Below, in pieces: positions 1-7,709 of a stretch of 64,000 nucleotides of DNA. Position 1 is the stretch's first letter. Every line of letters starts with the position of its first letter. The stretch is from Candidatus Nitrosothermus koennekei (GTDB taxonomy: Archaea; Thermoproteota; Nitrososphaeria; Nitrososphaerales; Nitrosocaldaceae). The notes below the pieces were generated by a model. It had not been told where the DNA came from, ran no database searches, and was given only the letters and a program-made list of their open reading frames with translations. Location: the NCBI GenBank assembly GCA_013538715.1, contig JACAFH010000002.1:62001-126000 (forward strand). The letters run 5' to 3'. A program made the translations under genes and the position numbers.

Positions 1-56
1 ATATATAAATATTATTATAGAAAGGTTAAATTACTAGAGTAAGAAGAAAAAAAGAT

Positions 57-197
57 ATGGAGATAGAACTCGAATTTGCGAGTAAAGTAAACGATAAAGC
101 AGAGATCTTAACAAAATTGGTTGATGTTATAAAAATTGCTGAACAACAAGGTTTCTCTCTAAAAGAGATAGAACTAGAAGATGAAGAAGATAAGTAA
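57..197 (+). CDS. Small acidic protein of unknown function (46 aa)
   Basis: An open frame begins with ATG at 57, just downstream of an in-frame stop at 27-29, and ends with TAA at 195-197. The 46-residue product is highly charged: Glu/Lys-rich with a helical central part and an acidic tail ending EDEEDK. No family is recognised. The frame lies tail-to-tail with the next gene on the other strand, separated by six bases, which fits the dense packing seen elsewhere. The purine-rich coding strand and lysine/glutamate composition match neighbouring real genes. It could still be a chance frame. Confidence 0.5.
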   Translation: MEIELEFASKVNDKAEILTKLVDVIKIAEQQGFSLKEIELEDEEDK

Positions 198-203
198 TAA
201 AAA

Positions 204-587
204 CTAATTCTTAAATATTTTCTTTGCACCTATGAATATTTTTGTAATAATCTTACTTATCTTTACAAATTTTATAGCTTTATATATACTTATTGATAAT
301 TTTATAAGTTTAAATATTCCAAATATTGGAAATAGTGCAGTCATCATTATATCAAACCACTGCTTAATCATAAAATTTTTGATGTTATTTATCTTTCTAT
401 ATTTGAGATAAAGCTCAATTATAAATAATGAAAAGATTATCCAAGGAAGAATCTCTAATAATATACTAAATTGATGCTGTAAAGAGAGAATTGGTTTGCT
501 TAAACCTAATGTCTTATGCTCAAACTCAACATATACTATGAATAAGAGCAGTAATAATACTATTATAATAATATTAAGTATCTTCAT
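204..587 (-). CDS. Small membrane protein of unknown function (127 aa)
   Basis: The product has a hydrophobic N-terminal segment (residues 4-20), a second hydrophobic stretch near 47-62 and a third near 80-100, followed by a basic, lysine-rich tail. It is therefore probably an integral membrane protein with two or three spans. No conserved motif is recognised. It sits 14 bases downstream of the large solute-binding protein gene on the same strand and may be co-transcribed with it, but nothing in the sequence shows a functional link. Confidence 0.6.
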   Translation of the reverse strand: MKILNIIIIVLLLLLFIVYVEFEHKTLGLSKPILSLQHQFSILLEILPWIIFSLFIIELYLKYRKINNIKNFMIKQWFDIMMTALFPIFGIFKLIKLSISIYKAIKFVKISKIITKIFIGAKKIFKN

Positions 588-601
588 ATTATTGATATGT
601 A

Positions 602-3337
602 TTAAATATATAATAAAAATTTGGTTTTTGTTAGTAGTATAGTGGTAGCAAGCGACATTATAAGTATAAGCAGTGCTATAATTCCAAATTCTGGAACTAT
701 TTGAGTTCCTGTTATTCTAATCTCTTTGCTATCTTCTTTTAATGGTATCTCTAATACCCTCTCTTTAGCATTCTCTTCTATCGCATTAACTATAGTATCA
801 TCAACCATTACTACAAATGGCTTATCTAATCCATTCTCTTTAGCATCTATTACATCACGAGGTAAATAGACTTTTAATGTGTTATTCTTCACCTCAGAAA
901 GTCTTAATACAAGCGAATTACCATCTATGCTAACATCGACATCATTCCCAACTACACCTATACTATATTTATCATCATTAAAGCCAAACTCTTCTACTTG
1001 TATGTTACTCTCTCCTAACGCTATAAAACTCTTACTTATAATATCTGGTATTAAGGCTTTATCACTTATCGACATAACCTTTAACTCATTAGAACCCGTT
1101 GATATCCTTGCTAAATCTAATAAAGATAATTCTATTATGAATTCTCCTTTATCATCTGGTCTTACCTCTCCTTTACTACTTATCTTACCATTACCATCTT
1201 TTATGAAGTATAGCACTCTAACATTATTATAGTCATCATCATATTCTATACTTCCACTTATACTACTCTCTTTCATTCTATTTACTGAGAGTGGTATATC
1301 TATATTAGATATCTTAGCAGTCTTTAACTCTTCAAATTTACTCCAATAGTCTTGTTCAAATGGATATGTATCATCTCTAAATGCTTTTATAGTTATAGTT
1401 CTCGCATCTGGATTATAATTATCTAGATAGAACGGTCCATTACTAACAACAGCATGTTTCTTAGTATCTATCCATGTTACTGCTTTATTATATCTATCAT
1501 GTGCATATTCCTCATCTATATCTAATGGTTTTGGAATAAACTTCTCATCTATGAATTTGGTCAATGATTCTTTAAGCATCTCAGAATCATCTTTTATTAA
1601 TAGAGAGAGCCAACTCACATTATTAGTAGTTGCTTGAGGTTTTGAGAATGCAGCTTTGTTACTCTTCACTAAATCTTCCATCGCAGCATATATCTCCCAT
1701 GGAGTACTGCTCCATATACTTGCATAATCTGCTATATAGTTCTCATCAAAATGCCAATAATCTACATAAACTTCTATAGTATCATCATCTATAAATCTAA
1801 ATCCTTTTATAGTATTGATGAATTGCTTTGCTAAAGCTGCATACTCTTCATCAAATGTGGGATCATCTTCACTCTCTTTACTGCCCCACTCATATAAGAA
1901 GTAGATTGAGTATAAGATATCATTTTTATCCATCATTGCATTGTGATGCCATTTACTATATGAGAGATTATATGTTACCTTACTAGTTGCATTTACATTG
2001 CTTCCAACATTAATCCATCTATCATTAGCAGCATCCCATATAAATGCATCATCTGGGACTCTCAATTTACCATCTGGACCTTCTGTCTCCACCTTCCAAT
2101 CTGCTCTAATTGGGAGCACATCTCCAGTATGAGGATTTCTAAATATTGAAGGATCTGTTATAGCTAACCACACTCTAGTAGAGTACCAATCTTTAAATCC
2201 TGCTACTGGATTCCATGAACCTTGATATATCTGCTTCATACCAATCTTTAATTCTCCATCATTACTTTTTGCATTAATAAGTGTGAACCTACTAGTTATT
2301 CCAGCACCGAAATCTGTTATTATGCCACTAATTTTATCACTAGCTATATAAGGGTCGAGAGTGCTAGCAATAAATATCCTTACAGATTCACTAACTCCCA
2401 GCTTAACAGCATTGTTAAGTAATCTATCTCTCTCACCTTTTGATTTATAATCGCCATTAAAGATCTTTATTGTTAACTCATCTAGCTGAGCATTCTCGTA
2501 ATTCCAGTAATCCTCTTGCTTAAAACCTGGCATAAAAGCAAACCAAGGCGCATACATCTGTGCTGCAAGAGAATCATCATACTTATTGAAAGCAGAACTT
2601 CCCCATCCCTCGGTATATATATGCCATTTAATATTCTTTGGATCTGAACCATATACAATCTCTTGTGCTTTGTTAAGATCTCCATTTATCTCTTCTACTT
2701 TAAATCCTATCTTCTCTAATTCAGAAGATATTATCTTACCTATTGAATCTCTTCGTGGATCGTCATTTCTTATGAAGAATTTGACAGTTATAGGTTTATC
2801 TTGATGATACCATACTCCGTCTCTCTTTATAGCACCATGCTCCTCTAAAGCATTTGATATTATCTCTTCTGCTAAAGATGGGTTATATGAGAAGTTGAAC
2901 GATTCTATTGTATCACTTAATACTATATAATCTGGATCTAATTGACTAAATGCAGAATATGATGGAACAGCACTACCTTTTAATATCTCATTAACTATTA
3001 GTTCTCTATCTATTAGATAATTCATCGCATATCTAACTTCTCTAATAGAAAATGGATTAAATGTATCATTACTAACAGCTGGGTTCAACAATATACTTAG
3101 TCTCCCTCCTATAGTCTCATATACGTTTATGTTAGGTTCATCCTTCAGATCTGTTGCTAATTCCAATGGTATCCTCCAAAAATAAGCATCTATATTGCCA
3201 TTTTTAACTTCTTCAACTGCAACATTCTCATCTTGATAATGTATAAACAAGATCTCATCCACATTAGGACCTTTCTCTGCGATAGCAGCAGTTGTAGAAA
3301 TCATTAATAGCAATATTGGTATTATTTTTGCTATCAT
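602..3337 (-). CDS. ABC-type solute-binding protein, family 5 (peptide/nickel type), membrane-anchored by a PEFG C-terminal segment
   Basis: This 911-residue secreted protein begins with a signal peptide (about residues 1-20, cleaved near AIAEK). The bulk (about 25-690) reads as a family 5 extracellular solute-binding protein, with the typical pattern of charged, aromatic-rich segments such as FSIREVRYAMNYLIDRE. It continues into a beta-rich region (about 700-880) and ends with VPEFG, a hydrophobic span and TK residues. That tail matches the PEFG-type sorting or anchor segment known from Nitrososphaerota surface proteins. No ABC permease or ATPase gene adjoins it, so it is an orphan binding protein here. 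The substrate cannot be told; peptides, nickel chelates or other organics are all possible. It is longer than usual for the family (500-600 residues) because of the C-terminal extension. Confidence 0.8.
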   Translation of the reverse strand: MIAKIIPILLLMISTTAAIAEKGPNVDEILFIHYQDENVAVEEVKNGNIDAYFWRIPLELATDLKDEPNINVYETIGGRLSILLNPAVSNDTFNPFSIREVRYAMNYLIDRELIVNEILKGSAVPSYSAFSQLDPDYIVLSDTIESFNFSYNPSLAEEIISNALEEHGAIKRDGVWYHQDKPITVKFFIRNDDPRRDSIGKIISSELEKIGFKVEEINGDLNKAQEIVYGSDPKNIKWHIYTEGWGSSAFNKYDDSLAAQMYAPWFAFMPGFKQEDYWNYENAQLDELTIKIFNGDYKSKGERDRLLNNAVKLGVSESVRIFIASTLDPYIASDKISGIITDFGAGITSRFTLINAKSNDGELKIGMKQIYQGSWNPVAGFKDWYSTRVWLAITDPSIFRNPHTGDVLPIRADWKVETEGPDGKLRVPDDAFIWDAANDRWINVGSNVNATSKVTYNLSYSKWHHNAMMDKNDILYSIYFLYEWGSKESEDDPTFDEEYAALAKQFINTIKGFRFIDDDTIEVYVDYWHFDENYIADYASIWSSTPWEIYAAMEDLVKSNKAAFSKPQATTNNVSWLSLLIKDDSEMLKESLTKFIDEKFIPKPLDIDEEYAHDRYNKAVTWIDTKKHAVVSNGPFYLDNYNPDARTITIKAFRDDTYPFEQDYWSKFEELKTAKISNIDIPLSVNRMKESSISGSIEYDDDYNNVRVLYFIKDGNGKISSKGEVRPDDKGEFIIELSLLDLARISTGSNELKVMSISDKALIPDIISKSFIALGESNIQVEEFGFNDDKYSIGVVGNDVDVSIDGNSLVLRLSEVKNNTLKVYLPRDVIDAKENGLDKPFVVMVDDTIVNAIEENAKERVLEIPLKEDSKEIRITGTQIVPEFGIIALLILIMSLATTILLTKTKFLLYI

Positions 3338-3495
3338 TGTAATATGATATTAATATAAGATTAATATAGTTTTACTTAGAAAGAAGGAGTATAAATAATC
3401 ATATTTATCAAAGCTCATCCAAGAAAATTATATTTCCCAATATAAGTAATATTAAAGATTTTTCACTATTTTTGGAGATTTAGTACAATAATCAA

Positions 3496-3509
3496 AAGAT
3501 ATATATGCA
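3496..3509 (+). promoter_or_regulatory. Probable TATA box for the TFE-beta/RlmE operon
   Basis: The A/T-rich element AAAGATATATATGC lies about 25-30 bases before the ATG at 3530. This is the spacing expected for a transcript that starts at or next to the start codon, as is common in archaea. The 3338-3529 region is the divergent promoter region between this operon and the solute-binding protein gene. Confidence 0.45.
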
Positions 3510-3529
3510 CTATAGAAGATATATAGACA

Positions 3530-3952
3530 ATGGAATCTGTAATTGAGAGAGAAGATAAAAGATCAGAGAAAGAGAACATCGAAGATCTGACATCTAAAGT
3601 ATTTATGATGGTTGTGGGGAGAGGTAAACAAGGTATTCTACAGAGTGAATTATGGAAAGCATTGTCTCTTACTAGTAGAGATGGTTCAAGAGTTGCGATG
3701 AGATTAGAGAAGAGAGCATTGGTAAGTAGAGAGAGAGTACTAGAGAATGGTAGATGGACATATAGACTAGTTGCATTAAGATTACCTGCAGATACTAGAT
3801 GTATTGAAGGTGCTCCATGCCTTATATGTGCAAATGAACATATATGCAATCAAGATAGTAACATAACCTCAGCAACATGTAAAGAAATAGAGAGATGGTT
3901 ACTAAATGAGTATAACAACAGGCATGTAAATAATGAGACCAACAGAAGCTAA
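3530..3952 (+). CDS. TFE-beta / RPC34-type winged-helix transcription factor with Cys cluster
   Basis: The 140-residue protein has a winged-helix domain (about 20-86, with GILQSELWKAL as the first helix) followed by four cysteines, C91-x5-C97-x2-C100-x5-C106. This layout matches archaeal TFE-beta, the homologue of the eukaryotic RNA polymerase III subunit RPC39/hRPC34, in which the cysteines hold a cubane 4Fe-4S cluster. With TFE-alpha the factor stabilises melting of promoter DNA by RNA polymerase. The 3' end overlaps the rRNA methyltransferase gene by 20 bases, so the two are probably co-transcribed. The identification rests on the domain order and cysteine spacing. Confidence 0.75.
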   Translation: MESVIEREDKRSEKENIEDLTSKVFMMVVGRGKQGILQSELWKALSLTSRDGSRVAMRLEKRALVSRERVLENGRWTYRLVALRLPADTRCIEGAPCLICANEHICNQDSNITSATCKEIERWLLNEYNNRHVNNETNRS

Positions 3953-4526
3953 AAAAGAGTATTATAGAAGAGAAGCGAAGAGAGTAGGATATAGAAGTAG
4001 AGCAGCCTTTAAGCTACTGGAGATAAATAATGTCTTTCACATATTTAATGAAGGTATGTATGTTGTAGATCTAGGTTGTTCTCCAGGAGGATGGTCTCAA
4101 GTAGCCTTGCAGTTTATAGGTAAAGGCAAAATAGTAGGCATTGATATAGAAGATATTAAACCTTTACCAATTGAGTTTATAAATGCAAGTATAGAAGATC
4201 CTTCATTATCTGAGAGAATACTAAATATTTTGGGTAGAAAAGTAGATCTGATACTATCTGATATGGCTCCTAACGTATCTGGTATATGGAGTTTAGATCA
4301 TATAAGGCAAGTAGATCTTGTATATAAAGCAGTAGATTTAGCAGAGAAGATCTTAAGAAGGAGCGGTAATATGGTTGTTAAGGTATTTGAGGGAGAGATG
4401 TTTAATCAACTTCGAGAAGATTTAAGCAAAAGATTTAAAGATGTCATTATATTTAAACCAAAAGCTAGTAGGAAAGAAAGTAGTGAACTCTATCTTATAT
4501 GTAAAGGATTTAAGCAAGTATCTTAA
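3933..4526 (+). CDS. rlmE: 23S rRNA (uridine-2'-O-)-methyltransferase, RlmE/FtsJ family
   Basis: The 197-residue protein is a Rossmann-fold SAM-dependent 2'-O-methyltransferase. The SAM site is VVDLGCSPGGWSQ (44-56). The K-D-K-E catalytic tetrad of the FtsJ family is visible as K27 (AAFK), D110 (LILSDMAPN), K150 (VVKVFEG) and E185 (SSELYLI). Bacterial RlmE methylates U2552 of 23S rRNA; the archaeal counterpart is expected to act on the same A-loop region. The ATG at 3933 lies inside the 3' end of the upstream gene. The 3' end overlaps the convergent trm1 gene by 17 bases. Confidence 0.9.
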   Translation: MRPTEAKKEYYRREAKRVGYRSRAAFKLLEINNVFHIFNEGMYVVDLGCSPGGWSQVALQFIGKGKIVGIDIEDIKPLPIEFINASIEDPSLSERILNILGRKVDLILSDMAPNVSGIWSLDHIRQVDLVYKAVDLAEKILRRSGNMVVKVFEGEMFNQLREDLSKRFKDVIIFKPKASRKESSELYLICKGFKQVS

Positions 4527-5607
4527 GAATAGTATTGTAATCAGCATCACTCTTGAATCCATTAAGCATTAGACTCGTTCTTGATGCTTTGAATCCATTA
4601 CTTTTTAATCTATATACGATCTGCTCAAGTTTGATTGGAGTAATTCGTAACCTCTTTGAGATCTCATCTATCGTATAATATGATATTACATCTAACTCAT
4701 CTTCTGCAATGCTTAACACCTTCATACATCTTTTATCCAAAGTCTCATCATAAGCATTCTTCATCTTATTCACGAATTCCTTATCAAATATCTCTCCAAT
4801 CCATAAAGGACCAACCCTGTTCATATCCTTCATGCAATTAGTGCATGTCTTATCAAGGCCTCTATTATTACATTTGAAACAATGATATACACACTTTAAA
4901 TTATCTAACATTGAATCTGCACCTTTTCTGCTAACTATAATCTTAGCATATACTCTAAGATGGTTTCTAATTGCATGTACAAATAATGGTTTTATTGCTA
5001 ATTCTAGCCTTGCTGCTGTAAATGCTAGTAATCCTAACATCAATCTTAAACCTATCTCATTACTATACTCACTTCTCAAAGATAATCCATAATATCTCCT
5101 TAATGCTATTCTTGGATAAAGTCCTTGTAGCACTGGTGTATCCGTTGCTGTTATACATATCATACCTCCATCTTTTACTGCTCTGATCGCATTATCTATA
5201 TAATATACTGGAGTACCAAATGGATCTATTTCTACTATTGACACTCTTTCACTCTCTACAAGCAACCTATTTGCTGGGCATATACTAAATTTACAATTTA
5301 ATATATCATTTATCTTACTTATCTCTTTTGCTATCTCTATAGCTTGAGGATTTATATCATTTATATATGCATATCTAATATTTTCTGCCTCTTTTACTGC
5401 TCTTAAGCCTCGTGCCCCTATCCCTGCTAATGCATCAATAATCTCTGCCTTATCTTGATATGCTCTATATGCTAATACTGCCATATCTCTACTCATTCTT
5501 GCTTTTGGATTAAAGAATGCTGGATCTTTTGGTGGAGTATTAGAATTTAGAGAATCTTTTGGTATTAGTAATTTAGTCTTGCCTTCAACTATCTCTATAA
5601 GGTTCAT
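4510..5607 (-). CDS. trm1: tRNA (guanine(26)-N2)-dimethyltransferase Trm1
   Basis: The 365-residue enzyme dimethylates G26 of tRNA using SAM. The N-terminal domain has the Trm1 entry motif (PPKDPAFFNPKARMSRD), the SAM site (IIDALAGIGARGLRA) and the catalytic-region motif EIDPFGTP. A C-terminal zinc-binding segment carries CxxC...CxxC (CFKC and CTNC). It is the usual archaeal length. The gene is transcribed away from the GC-rich RNA island at 5646-5790, which lies just upstream of its ATG. Confidence 0.93.
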   Translation of the reverse strand: MNLIEIVEGKTKLLIPKDSLNSNTPPKDPAFFNPKARMSRDMAVLAYRAYQDKAEIIDALAGIGARGLRAVKEAENIRYAYINDINPQAIEIAKEISKINDILNCKFSICPANRLLVESERVSIVEIDPFGTPVYYIDNAIRAVKDGGMICITATDTPVLQGLYPRIALRRYYGLSLRSEYSNEIGLRLMLGLLAFTAARLELAIKPLFVHAIRNHLRVYAKIIVSRKGADSMLDNLKCVYHCFKCNNRGLDKTCTNCMKDMNRVGPLWIGEIFDKEFVNKMKNAYDETLDKRCMKVLSIAEDELDVISYYTIDEISKRLRITPIKLEQIVYRLKSNGFKASRTSLMLNGFKSDADYNTILKILA

Positions 5608-5645
5608 TCTTAAAAATTATACTATTATTATTGATATAAACTATG

Positions 5646-5790
5646 TTCCCCGCCTCTGACCCACAAGGAATCATTGCGTGCATAGCACATACTCCTCCCG
5701 CACTCTCCCACGGGGAGCCTACTGTAGCACGGCTGGGTGAAACTATGAATCATTATTCATCACAGTCCGTCTGCGTGCATTTTTGTAGGC
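5646..5790. ncRNA. Unidentified structured RNA with two hairpin domains
   Basis: This roughly 145-base stretch is far more GC-rich than its surroundings, as are the tRNA genes here, and it lacks a plausible protein. It folds into two adjacent domains. Domain I is closed by 5646-5652 pairing with 5711-5717 (TTCCCCG with CGGGGAG, one G-U) and contains a small hairpin 5678-5681/5685-5688. Domain II is closed by 5717-5722/5785-5790 (GCCTAC with GTAGGC), then 5727-5731/5774-5778 (GCACG with CGTGC), with an apical hairpin 5745-5750/5755-5760. The pairing works on either strand, so the transcribed strand is not settled. It does not show the conserved RNase P core or the SRP S-domain motif, and it is shorter than either RNA. 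It sits between the trm1 and ksgA genes. Confidence 0.6.
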
Positions 5791-5839
5791 TGATCTTAAT
5801 AATAATAAACTCTTTATTAAAATTATGATATATTAATCT

Positions 5840-6529
5840 CTAATTATTACTCGTGTTTAAGTGTAATATTGAGATAATCTCTTCCTCATTAAGCTCTTCA
5901 ACTCTTTTATCTGATATGGTATGATCAATTACAAGCATATGTGAAGCATGTTTAATCTTTCTTCCTTTAAATGAGTATAATAATTTTATAGTTTTGATCT
6001 CATCATCTGTAAGTGTATTCCTCTTCCTTAACCTTATAAGAGCTGAATCTACATGAGGAATAGGTTTGAAAGCATCTCTACTAACATCAATTATATGCTC
6101 TATTGTAAAGCAGTGTCTTGCTATGAATGATATTGCTTTATTTTCATATAATATCTTCTCAAAGAAATCTTTCTGAACCATTATTACTGCTAACTCGAAT
6201 TCTTTCTTTGCTAATAACTCTATTGTATCTCTGCTTTTATAATATGGTATATTTGATACAAATTTATCAAAATTTACAATATAAGCATATCTATATCCAT
6301 CTACATTATATAGTTCAAGGTTGTTGTATGATAAAGATCTTGCTTCTTGATACATCTTCTTATCTATCTCACATGAGATCACATATCCCGCTCTTTCGCA
6401 TAGCTCTCTTGTAAGGATACCAGTCCCACTTCCTATCTCAAATACTATATCATCCTTATCTAGTTCAGCAGATTTTATTATTCTCTCTATGATATGCTTA
6501 TCCAAAAGTATATTCTGACCTAGCCTCAT
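5840..6529 (-). CDS. ksgA: 16S rRNA adenine dimethyltransferase KsgA/RsmA (Dim1)
   Basis: The 229-residue enzyme dimethylates two adjacent adenines near the 3' end of 16S rRNA. It opens with RLGQNILLD, the family's N-terminal signature, which fixes the start. The SAM site is VFEIGSGTGILT, the acidic residue follows in CEID, and the catalytic N6-adenine motif is NIPY. The substrate-side signature FKPIPHVDSAL is also present. It is shorter than typical family members (about 260-280 residues), mainly in the C-terminal domain. The start overlaps the DUF655 gene stop (ATGA), and the DUF655-rpo4-L21e order upstream is a common archaeal arrangement. Confidence 0.92.
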   Translation of the reverse strand: MRLGQNILLDKHIIERIIKSAELDKDDIVFEIGSGTGILTRELCERAGYVISCEIDKKMYQEARSLSYNNLELYNVDGYRYAYIVNFDKFVSNIPYYKSRDTIELLAKKEFELAVIMVQKDFFEKILYENKAISFIARHCFTIEHIIDVSRDAFKPIPHVDSALIRLRKRNTLTDDEIKTIKLLYSFKGRKIKHASHMLVIDHTISDKRVEELNEEEIISILHLNTSNN

Positions 6530-7077
6530 CTTCTAACAAATATATTCATCTTAGCAGAACCTGATACCTCTTCGTATATTCTCTCGCTTATCCTCTTTAC
6601 AATATCCCTAACCCCTGTCCTCTTTTGAAGATCATCAAAACTATCAAATCTCTTCTTTTCCCTCTCGTTTATTATCTGCATAAGATATGTCTTACCTATG
6701 CCTGGTATCAATTCTAATGAGTGTATCCTTGGCGTTATGGGTCTTGCATCATTTATATACTCTATGAATCTCTTCTCATTATTCTTGATTATATTCTCTA
6801 TAACATTATGTAATTCATCCTTAGCAGATGCGGTTAGCATATTATAATCTAACCGTCCTAATACACTTATAACTTTAGTTCTATACTCTTTCCCTATGTA
6901 TAATCTTTCTCCTATATTAAACTCCATTTTTGGGAAACCTAATAACTCTAATAATGTTAGATTATTCTCACCAATAGCTTGTATTATTACTCCTTCCCTA
7001 TCTTTTACCGTTTGTGATCTACTATTATACAATACATCAATGATATAAGCATACTCCTCATATCTTCTATGTTCCAT
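6526..7077 (-). CDS. DUF655 family RNA-binding-like protein
   Basis: The 183-residue protein matches the archaeal DUF655 (COG1491) family. An OB-like N-terminal half contains RSQTVKDREG and GENNLTLLEL. A helix-hairpin-helix C-terminal part has IHSLELIPGIGKTYLMQI and the arginine- and lysine-rich KKRFDSFDDLQKRTG. Nucleic acid binding is likely from the HhH motif; the precise role in the family is not established. It lies in a run with rpo4 and rpl21e upstream and ksgA downstream, all on the same strand with gaps of a few bases or overlaps, suggesting one operon for ribosome and transcription functions. Confidence 0.85.
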   Translation of the reverse strand: MEHRRYEEYAYIIDVLYNSRSQTVKDREGVIIQAIGENNLTLLELLGFPKMEFNIGERLYIGKEYRTKVISVLGRLDYNMLTASAKDELHNVIENIIKNNEKRFIEYINDARPITPRIHSLELIPGIGKTYLMQIINEREKKRFDSFDDLQKRTGVRDIVKRISERIYEEVSGSAKMNIFVRR

Positions 7078-7079
7078 TC

Positions 7080-7397
7080 TTATCCCTTTAATATCTCTAG
7101 TATCTTTGTTAATGTATCAGTTAAAACTAGTCTCTTCCATCCAAATGTAAATGCCCTAAGCTCTTCTATACTACTTGGCATAACATTTATTATCTCAGCA
7201 GCCTCTTCCTCACTTAGTTCACACTCCTCTACTAATCTATTCATCATCTCTCTAGCCTTCTTTGCATCGACTTTCGAGAACTCCTTTGCGTAATCATATG
7301 TCCAATATTGTATCTGATCCATCTTATCCTCTCCAACCTTTTCCAAATACTCCTTTACTTCTGGAAGTGTAATAATATGTTTTTTTATTATCTCCAT
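7080..7397 (-). CDS. rpo4: DNA-directed RNA polymerase subunit F (Rpo4)
   Basis: The 105-residue protein corresponds to Rpo4/RpoF, the archaeal counterpart of eukaryotic Rpb4. With Rpo7 it forms the polymerase stalk. Typical features are LPEVKEYLEK at the N terminus, the helical segment with MNRLVEECELSEEEAAEI, and the C-terminal half with the residues MPSSIEELRAF. It sits two bases upstream of the DUF655 gene and four bases downstream of the L21e gene, the conserved order in many archaea. Confidence 0.9.
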   Translation of the reverse strand: MEIIKKHIITLPEVKEYLEKVGEDKMDQIQYWTYDYAKEFSKVDAKKAREMMNRLVEECELSEEEAAEIINVMPSSIEELRAFTFGWKRLVLTDTLTKILEILKG

Positions 7398-7401
7398 ATT
7401 C

Positions 7402-7689
7402 TCACTTCAATGGTTTGAAATGATTTAATCTCCCTATTACTATCTTCTCTTTGTCCCCCATTCTAACTCTTACAGATAGTGTTCTCCTTCCTACACTTTC
7501 AACTACACCAACTCTCCCATGAAACCTTCTATGAGGCATACCATTATGCTCAGAAGGATCTATTATTATAGTTACTCTATCACCTATTTTGTATTCATGA
7601 AGCAAGTAAGATAATCCTCTAACCTTATCCTTTGATAGTAACATTCTACTCTTTCTTCTAAATCCTTTACTATTCAATTCACTCACCAT
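7402..7689 (-). CDS. rpl21e: Ribosomal protein L21e
   Basis: The 95-residue basic protein matches L21e of the large subunit, an archaeal/eukaryotic protein without a bacterial counterpart. The basic N-terminal region KGFRRKSRMLLSKD and the SH3-like core YKIGDRVTIIIDPS followed by GMPHRRFHGRVGVV are characteristic. Length is as expected. It is the first gene of the L21e-rpo4-DUF655-ksgA run and begins 20 bases downstream of radA. Confidence 0.93.
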   Translation of the reverse strand: MVSELNSKGFRRKSRMLLSKDKVRGLSYLLHEYKIGDRVTIIIDPSEHNGMPHRRFHGRVGVVESVGRRTLSVRVRMGDKEKIVIGRLNHFKPLK

Positions 7690-7709
7690 ACTCTTATAAT
7701 AGGTTAGAT

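Noticed and set aside
879-1232. 117-codon plus-strand frame inside the solute-binding protein gene
   Set aside because: Shadow of the long real gene; serine/leucine-rich antisense composition.
5646-5790. RNase P RNA, SRP RNA or 5S rRNA
   Set aside because: The conserved RNase P core, the SRP S-domain motif and 5S pairing are not visible, and the length does not fit RNase P or SRP RNA.
5643-5828. 61-codon frame on the plus strand over the GC-rich island
   Set aside because: The composition and pairing fit RNA; the protein would be Cys/His/Pro-rich, unlike any other gene here.
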